DNA from: Tuctoria greenei
Lineage: Eukaryota > Streptophyta > Magnoliopsida > Poales > Poaceae
Direction: 5' to 3'
Length of the DNA: 64,000 nt
Assembly (NCBI GenBank): GCA_036927565.1
Contig: JAYESD010000006.1
Span: 104,505,353 to 104,569,352 of the forward strand
The position numbers and the translations under genes were made by a program. The notes beneath the pieces are model-generated. The model searched no databases. It was not told the DNA's origin and saw nothing but the letters and a program-made list of their open reading frames with translations. The first letter of the stretch is position 1; the number at the start of each line of letters is the position of its first letter. Of the stretch, positions 45,470 to 57,107 are shown in pieces.

Positions 45470-46687
45470 GGATCGAAATGGGTGCTAGACAGTGGTTGCA
45501 CCAACCATATGACCAGAGAAAGAAGGATGTTCGTTGAGTATGAAGAAAATGAGGATCCAAGCGAGGGCATCTATTTTGGAGACAATAGTCAAGGAAAGGT
45601 GCTCGGTACCGGTAAAATTGCCATATCATCTCAACGTACTCTTTCTCATGTGTTACATTATGATTCCTTAGATTATAACTTGCTGTTTATATCTCAATTA
45701 TGTGACAAAGGTTATAATTGCTTGTTCACTAATGAGGGTGTGATGGTCTCTAGAAGTGGTGATGGTTCCATTGCATTCAAGGGTATGTTAAAGGGAAAGC
45801 TTTACCTTGTTGACTTCAACAAAGATAAAGCCGAATTTGACACATGATTGATTGCAAAGACCAACATGGGTTGGCTATGGTATAGACGGCTAGCACATGT
45901 TGGTATGAGAAATCTTAAAAAACTCCTCAAGAGCGATCACATCCGAGGTTTGAAGGATGTTGTTTTTGAGAAAGACAGGCCTCGTAGAGCGTGCCAAGCC
46001 GGGAAGCAAGTTGGAGCACCTTATCCCGTGAAGAATGTCATGACTACAACAAGACCGCTCGAGCTACTTCACATCGATCTTTTTGGTCCAATTGCTTACA
46101 TAAGCATCGACGGTAACAAATATGGTTTATTGACTGTTGATTACTTTTTGCACTTCACTTGGGTTTTCTTTTTGCATGATAAGACAAAAACTCAAGGAAC
46201 CGTGAAGAATTTTTTCAAGCGTGCTCAAAATGAGTTTTCATTGACGATCAAGAACATTCAAAACGACAATGGCACGGAGTTCAAGAACATACAAGTTGAG
46301 GAGTACCTAGACGAAGAAGGCATAAACCATGAGTTTTCAGCACCTTACTCTGCTCAACAAAACTGAGTTGACGAAAGAAAGAACCAAACTCTCATAGAGA
46401 TGGCGAGAACAATGCTTGATGAATACAAGACCTCGGATCGATTTTGGGCGGAAGCGGTTAACGCCGCTTGCCACGCCATAAAACGACTTTATCTTCATCG
46501 ACTACTCAAGAAGACATCCTATGAGCTACTCACCGGTAACAAGCCAAATATTTCATATTTTCGAGTTTTCAGTTCTAAATGCTATATTTTGAACAAGAAG
46601 CCTAGGACTTCAAAGTTCACTTCGAAGTCCGATGAAGGTTTCTTGCTTGGTAATGATTCGAACTCTTATGCCTATCGTGTCTTCAAC
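45470..46687 (+). pseudogene. S2 pol, protease and integrase
   Basis: The protease motif VLDSGCTNHMT is at 45482-45515. The zinc-binding part has YRRLAHVGMRNL then C..C in a diverged form (RACQAGKQ). The integrase core has Asp in LLHIDLFGP and Asp in QNDNGTEF; the block before Glu reads QQN, then a stop (46364-46366) in place of the Gly codon, then VDERKN. After MARTMLDEYKTS and FRVFSSKCYILNKK the frame reaches YRVFNK and is cut at 46687 by element X. A further stop is at 45845. Decayed, but both Asp and the Glu remain. Confidence 0.82.
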
Positions 46688-46692
46688 AAGAT

Positions 46693-48308
46693 CGTTGACG
46701 GCTGTTATATACCAATTTCATCTGTCAATTTAACTCGATTATGTGAAGGATTTGTCATTTCTGGCACACATCACCTTTCTATCTAACCCAATTCCACTTG
46801 GACTTGGAGAAATATGTGTATGCAGCATTTTATGCAGGAAATGAGGAAATGTAGAGGGACCAATCCTATAAAATATCATCCCAGCCAATTAGGCGACGAC
46901 ACGTGGCATCCCATGGATCAAATGGCCCACAAACAGAAGAATCCGAGGAGATCCAACGGTGTATCACCCATATACATCAATGGGACCCACCTGGAAGCCA
47001 CCTGGAGAAAGCACATGGGAAACAGTGCAATGACCAGGTCGGCCAAACCAGGGGGTCGGCCGACCTGGTCTTTGCACCAAACTCGGTCAGCTTCCACGTG
47101 TTGGCTCCTCCCAGCTCCATGGACTTAATGGTGACTGATTCGTGTGCTTTTGGTGGTGGGAACCGACCTCAACACTAGTATAAATAGGACCTTCTACCCC
47201 TCACTTCAACACACACCACATGGGCATCATTCTACACTATCTTCCATAGTCCTTAGAGGAGTTAGGATGTAGAGAGGAGAGCCTATAGTCCCAAGTCCAA
47301 ATTGGGAAAGGAGTAGAAGGAGTCTATCTTCCCAATTCCACATTGGGAAAGGTATGGCTTATGTATTCCTTCTTGTATTTGTGACTTTGTGCTCAACAAA
47401 GATATTATCTTTAGTCTTCTTTTATACGTATACTTGGACAAAGCGTTTCTTGTTTCATTGTGGAGTCCATGTATGTGGAAGGTATAGTCTTTATGATTTC
47501 ACTCTCATGATCACATCTTATGGTCATAAACACTATAGACCCCCACTATAGTCTATGTAGTTATGATATGATTATGTTAATATGAATGACTACGCTATGC
47601 TTCAACATTGGTTCAATGATGTTTAGGTTAGTCATTGCCTTAGGATGGCTTGTGCCATGGCTCCTATGGTATTTGCTTAGTATGCTAGCATGGTGCTAGG
47701 GTATTTAAGTAGCTTTGGATGTCTCGTAGACCCACGGATTGAAGAGGTAGGCAGTAGGTGGTGATAGCCCTATCTGTCCTTTATAATCCTCCATGTTCGG
47801 CTATGCCACAGGCTCTTGGCGAGAGCTGCCCTAGTATTGCTAGGGGTAAGCCTGTGCCCGTTGTGTTGAATAGCATTGCATAGGAATTCATCATTGACAT
47901 GACCATTAGTATCTACCTTAGGCTATGTATATGTATTAGGAGCATTGTAGGAGCAACTCTCTAACTCTCGATCCAATATCCCTATAGGACCCATTTTACC
48001 CTTTAGAATAGATTGCCTAGGTGTGTGTCACACTACCCCTATTATCAACTTACCCCTGTCCGGATAATAGATTAGTATCCCATAGCTTACCATAAGAGTA
48101 GTATATACTTTACTCCATTGCCTTCCTTTGGGATAAATACGATACCCTTGGGAATACTCATAGTTGAAATGCTACAACGGTATCTTCCGTGTGCTTGCAG
48201 ATCTCATCTCTTTACCAGCGATGGTTTGTGGTGTTAAGAAATACCAACAAGCATTTCTGGCACCGTTGCTGGGGATGATTTGTTAGTATATCTTAGGAGC
48301 CGTCAACA
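46693..48308. mobile_element. Element X: LTR-like insertion in S2 pol
   Basis: S2 coding sequence breaks after FNK (46687) and resumes with SGLVEVARD at about 48316. The inserted 1616 bases begin CGTTGACGGCT and end AGCCGTCAACA, a 10-base terminal inverted repeat, and are flanked by AAGAT (46688-46692) and AAGAC (48309-48313). A TATA-like TATAAATAGG at about 47180 is followed by a pyrimidine-rich start region, as in an LTR. Near the right end TCTGGCACCGTTGCTGGGGA (48256-48275) resembles the TGGCGCCGTTGCCGGGGA primer site of grass Tat/RIRE2 gypsy elements. It is most simply a solo LTR or a terminal-repeat element; no coding region. Confidence 0.65.
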
Positions 48309-48315
48309 AAGACCT

Positions 48316-50297
48316 CCGGACTTGTTGAAGTAGCGCGTGATGTAGTGTTCGATGAAACTAACGACTCCCAAAAGGACCAAGTTCATCCATGTGTGCTAGA
48401 TAGAGAAGAAGCTCCTTGTCAAGCATTGACAAGAATGGCGTTGGGCGAAGTTTGACCACAAGAGCCACCTCTACATGTGCATGAGGAAGACAAACCGCAA
48501 GTGGAGGCCAATGATCAAGGGGGAGCTTCCGCACAAGATCAACCTCAAGAAAATGAAGATGATCAACAAGTCAATGAGGGCAACCATCCAGGGGGGAGAA
48601 TAAGAAGATCATGAAGACACGAGGCCACAAATGACACACCCAAGAGTACACCAATGCATCCAAAGAGATCACCCAATCGACAACATCATCGGTGACATCC
48701 AAAAGGGAGTAACAACTAGATCTAGCATAGCTAAATTTTGTGAGCATTACTCTCTTGTGTCATTTTTGGAACCACGCAGGATTCAGGATGCATTGAGAGA
48801 TCTGGACTGGGTGGTGGCGATGCAAGAAGAACTGAACAACTTCAAACGAAACAAGGTGTGAGAAATCCTCGAAAGACCTATCGCGAACGTCGTTGGCACC
48901 AAATGGGTCTTCCACAACAAACAAGACGAACACGGGGTGGTGACAAGGAACAAGGCACGACTTTGGCCAAAGGGTATTCACAAGTCGAAGGTTCGGATTT
49001 TGATGAAACCTTTGTTCCCGTAGCTAGACTTGAACAATTATAATATTACTTGCATATGCTACTCAGCATGATTTCAAGCTCTACCAAATGGATGTGAAAA
49101 AGCCTTCCTCAACGGTCCAATCAAGGAGGAGGTGTACGTGGAGCAACCGCCCAGATTTGAAGACAAAGAGTTGTCCGACCACGTCTTTAAATTGCATAAG
49201 GCTCTCTACGGCCTCAAACAAGCTCCTAGAGCTTGGTATGAGTGCCTTAGAGACTTTATAATTGAAAATGGTTTCAAGATTGGAAAAGCAGATTATACAC
49301 TATTTACAAAACACTTTGACAATGACCTCTTTATTTGCCAAATCTATGTTGATGACATTATCTTTGGTTCAACTAACAAATCCTTTTGTGAAGAATTTAG
49401 TAAGATTATGATAGATAGGTTTGAGATGTCTATGATGGGAGAATTGAAGTACTTATTGGGATTCGATGTGAGACAACAAAAGGAAGGAACATCCATAAGC
49501 CAAACTAAGTACACTCATGACATACTCAAGAAGTTTGGGATGGACAAGGCGAAGCCTATCAAGACACCCATGGCAACTAATGGATACTTGGATCTCAATG
49601 AAGATGGACCCATCATGGATCAAAAGGTATATCACTCCATGATTGGATCCTTACTCTACCTATGTGCATCTAGGCCTAATATTATGTTGAGTGTATGTTT
49701 GTGTGCGAGATATCAAGCCAATCCTAAGGAGTGTCATTTGATAGCCGTTAAAAGGATCTTGAGATATTTGGTTCATACACCCAACCTAGACCTTTGGTAT
49801 CCCAAAGGTTCCAAGTTCAATCTCATTGGATACTCCGATGCAGATTATGCTAGATGCAAAGTAGATAGAAAAAGTACCTCCGGCACCTGCCAATTCCTAT
49901 GTAGATCTCTAGTTTCTTGGTCCTCCAAGAAACAAAATAACATTTCCTTATCCACGGCCGAAGCGGAGTATGTTGCAGCTGGGAGTTGTTGTGCACAACT
50001 CCTTTGGATGCGACAACTCTAAGAAATTACTGTTACAATATGAGTCGTATTCCACTCCTTTGTGTTAATGAAAGTGCCATCAAAATTGCTCATAATCCAG
50101 TTGAACACTCTAGAAGAAAACACATAGAAATCTGGCATCACTTTTTGAGAGACCATTCAATGAAAGGAGACAAAGCCATTTTCCATGTCAACACTGAAAA
50201 GCAACTAGATGATATATTTACTAAGCCACTAGATGAAAAACGTTTTTGCGAGCTTCGAAATGAACTCAATATCCTTGATGCTCGGAATGTGGCTTGA
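48316..50297 (+). pseudogene. S2 pol, reverse transcriptase and RNase H
   Basis: After element X the frame carries VFDETN, a variable linker, then RT. The part 48631-49040 is broken several times (VAMQEELNNFKRNKV, then EGSDFDETFVPVARLEQL). The long open part 49132-50022 has ALYGLKQAPRAWYE, the intact active site IYVDDIIFG, MSMMGELKYLLGF and KPIKTPMA. RNase H follows with YSDADYARCKVDRKSTSGT and STAEAEYVAAG, and after a frame change at about 50020 HSRRKHIEIWHHFLRD and DDIFTKPLD. RT palm residues are present, but the N-terminal fingers are disrupted. Confidence 0.88.
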
Positions 50298-50519
50298 AAA
50301 CTTGCATACCTGTATGAACTCTTCAAAATATATTGTTTGAGTTGCAAAAATCATCTTTCTCAATTTTCTCCAAAAACTATTTCAACTACTTGATCTTGAT
50401 GAATTGTGATCACTGATTGTTGTATGCTTACTGATCATATTCATCAAGATTAATTGATTTGCTTCGCCCCTCATTTTCATAATAAGTACCTTCGAATATA
50501 TACGAATGGGCTAAGCATT

Positions 50520-51165
50520 TCTTCCCTGGAGACCACGGACTAGTCCATGGTTGCCCGGACTAGTCCGCCCATGCAGACTAGCCTACAGAGTGACTGTTAG
50601 TCTGGAATAGTCCGGCCGAACACGGACTAGTCCGATATAGGCTCTGGAAAAGTTCGGACCAGTCCAATTATTTTCGGATAAGTCCGATTTTTTGACTCCA
50701 TAACCCTAGCCGCCGCCAAACCCTAATCTTCCTCACCCTCACACTTGCCTCAAGCTTTCTCTCTCCTCGCTTGAGCTCCCCACGGTGATTTGGCGATTCC
50801 TCCATCAAAACTCTCCAAGTTTGGGTGGAAAACGACCTCCTTGGCATAGGGATTGAAGACCACGGACCTGTCCACACCTTCAACCCCTTCATTCTCAAGA
50901 ATGGAGCAATTTCGGTAAATTTTCCTCCCAAACCCTAGAAATCGATATTTCCTTCGATGTTGATCAAATAGCTTAGTTTATTTCACCAAATACACGCTTT
51001 ATTGATGTATTACATTGATGTTGTGCCATTATTGCATTTAACAACACCATTGGTCGTCTTGTTAGGGTTTAGGGTGATGAACGTCAGACTAGTCCGGTCC
51101 ATGTACAGACAAGTCCAGTGACCCGGACTAGTCCATACCTGTACGCCGGACTAGTCCGATTTTTT
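50520..51165. repeat. CGGAC palindrome clusters inside S2
   Basis: Two clusters (50528-50690 and 51085-51160) of CGGACTAGTCC-type motifs lie between the RNase H end and the third ORF, outside the LTRs. CGGACTAGTCCG occurs intact, for example near 51143. Between them is GC-richer sequence with an open frame on the minus strand of no known kind. Confidence 0.75.
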
Positions 51166-51252
51166 TTGAACTCAACCCTAATTACTTATTACTTAATGCA
51201 ATTCCTTGCCATCCATTCTCTTTCATACCTTGTGTAACCCATTCTTAGGACA

Positions 51253-52806
51253 ATGTCGAGCACCAACGACGAAATCTCTGACTTCAAGGCCGAGATGGAC
51301 CAAGAAGCCTTGCTTCAGTCCTCGACGGGCTAAAGCAAGAAGTGCCAAGAGCGCCCATCCAAGCCGGCACCCTCTGCACCTCAAGCTCGACGAAAGGTGC
51401 TCGCCAAGAAGCTTGCCTCCAAGGCTTCTGCTGGTGGTGGCCCTAACTCGACAATTGCTCGCCAAGTGAAGGGCAAGGGCAAAGGGATTGCCACGGGCCC
51501 GATCAGCCCACTCAAGTTGCATGCTCCGAGGCAGGGAAACAGAGATCTCTCAAAGGAGAAGTTTAATGGCAAGGGAAGCGACACCACTTCCAAACTCATA
51601 TTTGTGGATTGCTATAGCAGACCCAAGAAGGCCGCAGATAACAGATTTTGGAGCAACTTTCATGCAGATTTCTACAGCTTAGTGTACCTGACCATGAAGA
51701 CTCCAGTGGTCCGTTGCCAGTGGATCGACTTGGATCATTTTGAGAGGAAGAGCTATGGAGCATTTGATCAGGTGGTTGGGGCTGCAGCTAGGCATGGTCT
51801 GAAGGATTTGTTTGCCTTCAGATATCACTGGAATGATGAAGTTATTGCTCAGTTTTATGCCACCTGTTCCTTTTCCAGTGAATAGGAGGAAAGGGTGACT
51901 TAGATGACTCATGAATCCAAGTACACTATCACCTATGATGATTTTGCAAGACTCCTTCACCTTGAAGACACCGGAAACAATGAGTTGACCATCCACAACA
52001 TCGGTGTCTTGAGCAAGGATAAAATGGACTTCCTCTATGATACTAGTTTGAAATTCAATACTCCCTCAACCAAGAACATGAAGCCTTTCTTCATGGTGCT
52101 CGACAGGGTGCTGAGGAAGACAATAGCACCAAAGGATGGGGATGCTGGAAGTGTCCAAGGTTACCTAAGGACATTGATGAAGGTGATAAGCAAGAACATG
52201 AAGATTGACATCTTTGACTATATTTGGAATGACATGGTCAACATATCCTGTACTCTGAACAGATCCTGTGGCTATGCCCCTTACCTGATGTTTATGATTG
52301 AGAAAGTCACAGTGATCGAATTTGTGAAGGATGTGGAGCACACTCCCTTGAGGCCCCAGATGCCCAACCAAGCCAATGTTCAAGCTGCACCTTGTCCTGC
52401 ATCAAGTGAAGAAGATCTGAGGAGAGCTTGAGTAGATGCAATGGCTAACCCCACCACTAGGGCCCCTCCCCAAAAAGGGTCCCTTAGTGGAATCCTAAAG
52501 TACTTGTCAGCAATTTTGCCTCTTGCAACAAGGCTGAAGTGAACACCCACAAGCTGAACAAGGCAAGAAAGGCGGACATGCGGTATGTCAAAGAGAATGT
52601 GAAGCACATCTGCCAAAATCTGGAGATCGAGCCCATTAGGTCTCTCAGTCATTTCTGATGCCTTAGCCTCAGATTTCACTGAGCTTAGGCCCTTGACTCC
52701 CTCCGAGCTTGCTTATTTTGGCATTGGGGGCTCGAGTGGATTCGCTCCTCCTCCTCAGCCCAAGAATGAAGATGATGATGATGAGAGGACCGACAGCGAG
52801 GACTGA
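51253..52806 (+). pseudogene. S2 third ORF (between pol and 3' LTR)
   Basis: One frame can be followed from the ATG at 51253 (MSSTNDEISDFKAEMDQ) with stops at 51331, 51883, 51901 and 52429. It shows a basic Gly/Lys-rich N-terminal part, then a globular part (FVDCYSRPKKAADNRFWSNF; VYLTMKTPVVRCQWIDLDHF; YTITYDDFARLLHLED) and an Asp/Glu-rich end near 52770-52806. Some Sireviruses have such an extra ORF, sometimes called env-like; in grasses similar proteins are annotated as putative plant transposon proteins. No signal peptide or membrane anchor is visible, so an envelope role is not supported. Function unknown. Confidence 0.6.
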
Positions 52807-52839
52807 AGATCATAGATCCCTCCTCTCCTTCTTTTTGTT

Positions 52840-53286
52840 GTCTTGATGCCAAAGGGGGAGAGGTTGAGGGGGAGTCGTCAATAGATCTCAGCAGTAGGTT
52901 GAGAGATGAGAGCCTCTCTTATGCATCTTTTTATGTCTTTTGGGTTGTAAGACTTAATATTGTGCTCTTTTGGTACTTTTAATCCTGTGATGAAATGCTA
53001 TGAATGATTTATGCTCATACTCATGAAATCTGCGATTTTGCCTTGTAATTGACATATATGCTTGTTTGATGGATATATTGATGTCAATTATTTCACTGTC
53101 ATCATGATTACTGCTCTCACTCATTTAGTTTTGCATCCCACCACAAAGAGTGCACATATGTCTTATGTTCTTATTGCTAAATAAGTTTCAAGCTCATATG
53201 TGCACACTTTATGAAAATTCTGCAATTTTTATCATATTTTGTGAAATCTCAATTGGTTGTCATCAATCACAAAAAAGGGGGGAGAT
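52840..53286 (+). other. S2 multiple polypurine tracts
   Basis: CAAAGGGGGAGAGG at 52850, GAGGGGGAGTC at 52867 and AAAAGGGGGGAGAT at 53272-53286, the last touching the LTR. The segment is otherwise non-coding. Confidence 0.75.
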
Positions 53287-54689
53287 TGAAAGCGCATCTA
53301 TGCGTCCCTTGTGGGTTTTGGTTGATTTATGACAAAAAAATGATATCCTAACCACATTATTGAGATGAGCACAGGTTTTGATGAAAGAATGAAGAAAGTG
53401 CCAAAAAGAAAGGAGAATGATGATCAATTCGGAAAAGAGCTCAAGAGCTGAATAGAATACATCATTGTGTAGGGAGTGTGTTGGTGTAACACATCCCAAG
53501 AGCTCAAACATAAAAATCCCCACACACTTCACATTTCACAGGAAAAACGGACTAGTGTGATAATGTCCAGACTAGTCTGATATCCTCTCTGGACAGGTTC
53601 GGACAAGTCCAGCCAATGCGGACTTCTCCGCACCAGACCAGTCCGATAATGCCTCGGACTAAAATCGGACAAGACCTCCAAGTGTGGACTTGTCCTATAT
53701 ACACTAAGGGTGTCACCACACTGGACAAGTCCGATATCAGCACGGACAAGTCCGAAAACAGTTTTGACTAAAATCTGACAAGTCTGCTCCTAGCCAGACA
53801 AGTCCGATATTTCTGGACACTTAGGGTTTCGTGCACGCCGCACACCGGACTAGTCTGGACTCCACCTTGGACTAGTCCGGACTCTCAAAACCCTAACGGT
53901 AACTTTTGAAAACCCTAACCTAAATAGATGTGCACGGTCCAACTATCATAACACTCGACCCCCTGCGCCGTCACACCCTCCAAGAGCCTAGAAAACACAT
54001 CTCTCCACGAAATCCAATGCAAGAAAGATCAATCCCTTGAGGATTCACTTTGAATCAAAGGAGAGACACGATTCTACACTTTTGAGCTCTTGGGTTTGAT
54101 CTCTAACACACTTCTGTTGTTTCATTGTTGATCTTACGAGTGTGTCCTTGGTGGTGTTTGAATTGTAATCTTGGGGAGCCCTCAACTTGTGAGAAGGCCC
54201 CTTGAACTTGGTGATTTGCCCCCTTTGTGATAGTGGAAGAAGAATTGGCCTTCGTGGCGATTCGACAAGGTTATGGTCAGTGAAGACCCGATCCTTTCGT
54301 GGGGTCCTCAACGTGGATGTAGGTTGCCTCTGTGGGAACCGAACCACGGGATAAAATCTTGTATCAAACTTGTTCTTAATTTTCATATTGTATTCTAGGG
54401 TTTTGTCAATCTTGCATAACCTACGTTAAAACTTTGAAACAAGAATTGGTTTGCATTACACTTGGTTGCGTTGACTCAATACTTGCAAGTTACATACATT
54501 ATTCCGCTGCGTACTGTGTTTGTATTGAGATTATTGATTGAACTTGATCAATTTAGTCCGCACGCATCGGACTAGTCTGCACTCTATTGGAATAGTCTGA
54601 TATCTTGGGATTTGATCAGTTTGTTAAGTGTTGCAGTTTTCGACTAAATTTCAAAAAGGCATATTCACCCCCCCTCTAGGCCGCATTAT
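53287..54689 (+). repeat. S2 3' LTR with CGGAC palindrome array
   Basis: It starts TGAAAGCGC and ends GCCGCATTAT (expected CA mutated). It matches 41650-43022, with the palindrome array at 53548-53885. Confidence 0.9.
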
Positions 54690-54694
54690 TGTAC

Positions 54695-54730
54695 ATGTGC
54701 TCTTCGATCCTACAATTGGTATCAGAGCCA
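54695..54730 (+). repeat. S3 5' LTR end and primer binding site
   Basis: TGTGCTCTTCGATCCTACA completes the S3 LTR interrupted at 41649 and is followed by TGGTATCAGAGCC (54717-54729). Confidence 0.88.
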
Positions 54731-54775
54731 CGGCGCTCTAATCTTTGTGATTCGCACGTGTTTTGACTAATCATC

Positions 54776-56963
54776 ATGTTGAAATACTCAGCAATACCTT
54801 GCGTGTTTGTTGGTATTAATTTTCAGGTTTGGAAGGCATGCATGGAAGCTTTTATCCAGGCGCAAAGCTTCGCGATATGGGAAAAAAGTGTAGAAGCCTT
54901 ACGAAGTGCCGCCGAACGATCAAGTCATGGCTACAAACTTAAGAGATGTCGACAACAACAACAAAGCCCGTAACTTGATAATCCAAGGACTAACTCAGAG
55001 CGACTTCGACCGTGTTGCACACCTCCGATCAGTGTATGATGTGTGGAGAGCACTTTTTGACTACCACGAAAGATCCAACACGATCAAGGAGGTAAGACAT
55101 GATATGTTCAAGAAAGAATACATGTGCTTTGAGATGCAACCCGGTGGGTCCATTGATAAAATTCTCAGTGACTTGCATAGCATCAATGTTAATTTTTCAG
55201 ATGCAGAAAATGCTAGGCAATTACTAAGTGCATTAGACATGTCAATTTTGGAGATGAAAGTCACATCTATTCGTGAATCTACTATCATGAGTACACTTAC
55301 ATTAGATGTGCTATATTCTAAATTGAAAACTCATGAAATTGACATAATCTCACGTAAGAACCCCAACAAGTCTCTTGCATTTGTTTCTCAACGTGATATG
55401 CCTTGCTCCGGCCAATCTTTATCTAGCAATACACTTGCTTTGCTATCTTCACTAACCATGGAACAGATTGAAGAATTTCCAGAAGAGGAGCTAGCACTCA
55501 TCTCTACTCGGTTCCCAAAAGCATTGCAAAATGTTAGAACTAGAAGGAGAGGAAGCTCCGAACCTCAATGATGCTTTCAATTTGGTAAGACAGGACACCT
55601 TCGTACAGATTGCCCTAACCTTTCAGGTCCTTCTACCTGTGATGAAAAGAAGAATAAAGTCAAGTCCTCTTCTGGCAACATCAACAAGAAAAAGAAGGGT
55701 TTTGCAGGATGCAAACTGATAAACAGTTTCATCACCGCACTTCAAGAATTTGGCTCGAGTGATGTAGACAACGGAAGTGACGAAGATGAAGATGATCTGG
55801 CAAACTTATGTTTCATGGTGGCAAATAAAGATCAAGTATGGAGGATGCAGAAGACAACAGTGACAACGAAGAGGTATGTCCTACTTGTGATGAAATGTGT
55901 GATGCTATTTCCCGTGCAACTGTTATTGTTAAGAAAAAGGACAAAAAGCTTAGGGACAATGCTGTTAAAATTGAGTCACTAGAATCTGAAATTAATCGTT
56001 TGAAAACCTTGATTCCTAGTGACGATTCTTGCTCCTCATGCAATTCAATATATGAACAATTGTCCTCCTTAAGAAGTGCACACTTCTCCACTCTTGATAA
56101 ACTTGAGTTAGAGATTGAAAAGAACAAAAAGCTTATTGCACTTATTGATAAAAACTTAAAAGATGCTTCTTGTTCTACAATTGATTTGCATTGTTCTACC
56201 TGTAAGGATCTTGATAAGAAACTAAAAGATGCTGAATGAATTTTCAATACTGAACAATGCTTTACGTGCTCATGAAGTTAAATATTGTTCTAATTTCAAA
56301 TTAAAAGGAAAAACTTCATTTGAAAACTGCCTAAAATTGTCTATGAAACTTGATGACATGAATAGGACACTAGAGCAGTTTTGAATTGGTAACAAAAATC
56401 TAATCTTGCTATTGAATTCATCCAAATCTTGCCATGATAAAACTGGTTTAGGTTTTTATTCTCATGCTCATGCTAAAGCACATCCACCTAAAATTGTAAA
56501 GTCATTAGGAAGTGGTTTGATTAAAACAGTTCCTAAACTAAAAAAGGTGGTTTCCATATCTGCAGGAGTGTTGTCACGTTCGGGTTCAAATAAACATACT
56601 GCATGCTCATGTAGACATGAACACAAAGTAAAATTTCATTGTACCTATTGTGGTAGAGATGGTCATGTCATAGATTTTTGTTATAGACTAGTTAAACAAC
56701 ATAAAAAGGAAAGAATACAAGCTAGATCTTATAACTCTCATGCAAAATTTGCTGCACATACTAAACTAAATGTCAGGAACATGCACCCTGTTGTTATGAG
56801 TCAAAGACATTCAAAGTTTACCTCCAGAGCTTCAGTTTTTGCCTTCGGACCTTCTGTTGTTACCTTTGGACCTTCCATTTTTTCCTTTGGAGCTACTAAT
56901 TTTTGTGCTACACAAGTAACACCTTATAGCTCAGTAGTTAAGAACAAAAAGCTCAAACTTTGA
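54776..56963 (+). pseudogene. S3 gag
   Basis: Parallel to S1 gag but more damaged. The first part (54776-54900) starts MLKYSAIPCVF, shifts frame near 54890, and continues as 54906-55571 with ARNLIIQGLTQSDFDRV and MQPGGSIDKILSDL. The first knuckle region (FGKTGHLRTDC) follows a stop at 55569. The coiled coil is at 55838-56239, and an intact CCHC knuckle (CTYCGRDGHVIDFC) lies at about 56640-56685. At least three frame changes and two stops. Confidence 0.82.
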
Positions 56964-57107
56964 CTCATAAACCTGTTGCTTAATCTCAGCTTTTGCGTGT
57001 TTTTTCCTGCTGCACATCGTGTGACTCAGTACTGGATTCCTAAATGCCTTTTGACTAACCCCAGTATTGAGTCATCGACGTATTGTTCTTCTCTGTAGGT
57101 TACAAGC

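Larger units (their letters stand above)
41650..54689 (+). mobile_element. S2: Sirevirus-type Ty1/copia element nested in S3
   Basis: LTRs 41650-43022 (1373 bases) and 53287-54689. The target duplication is TTTAC (41645-41649) against TGTAC (54690-54694), one base changed. Order: LTR, tRNA-Met primer site, gag, protease-integrase, RT-RNase H, a third ORF, polypurine tracts, LTR. It is a different family from S1/S3: gag starts MLDLKDVHKS and the LTR differs. The first 140 bases of the LTRs show roughly one difference per 13 bases. The coding regions have several stops and the pol is split by element X. Confidence 0.9.

Noticed and set aside
51253..52806. Envelope glycoprotein gene in S2
   Set aside because: No signal peptide, transmembrane segment or glycoprotein features are visible; kept only as an unknown third ORF.
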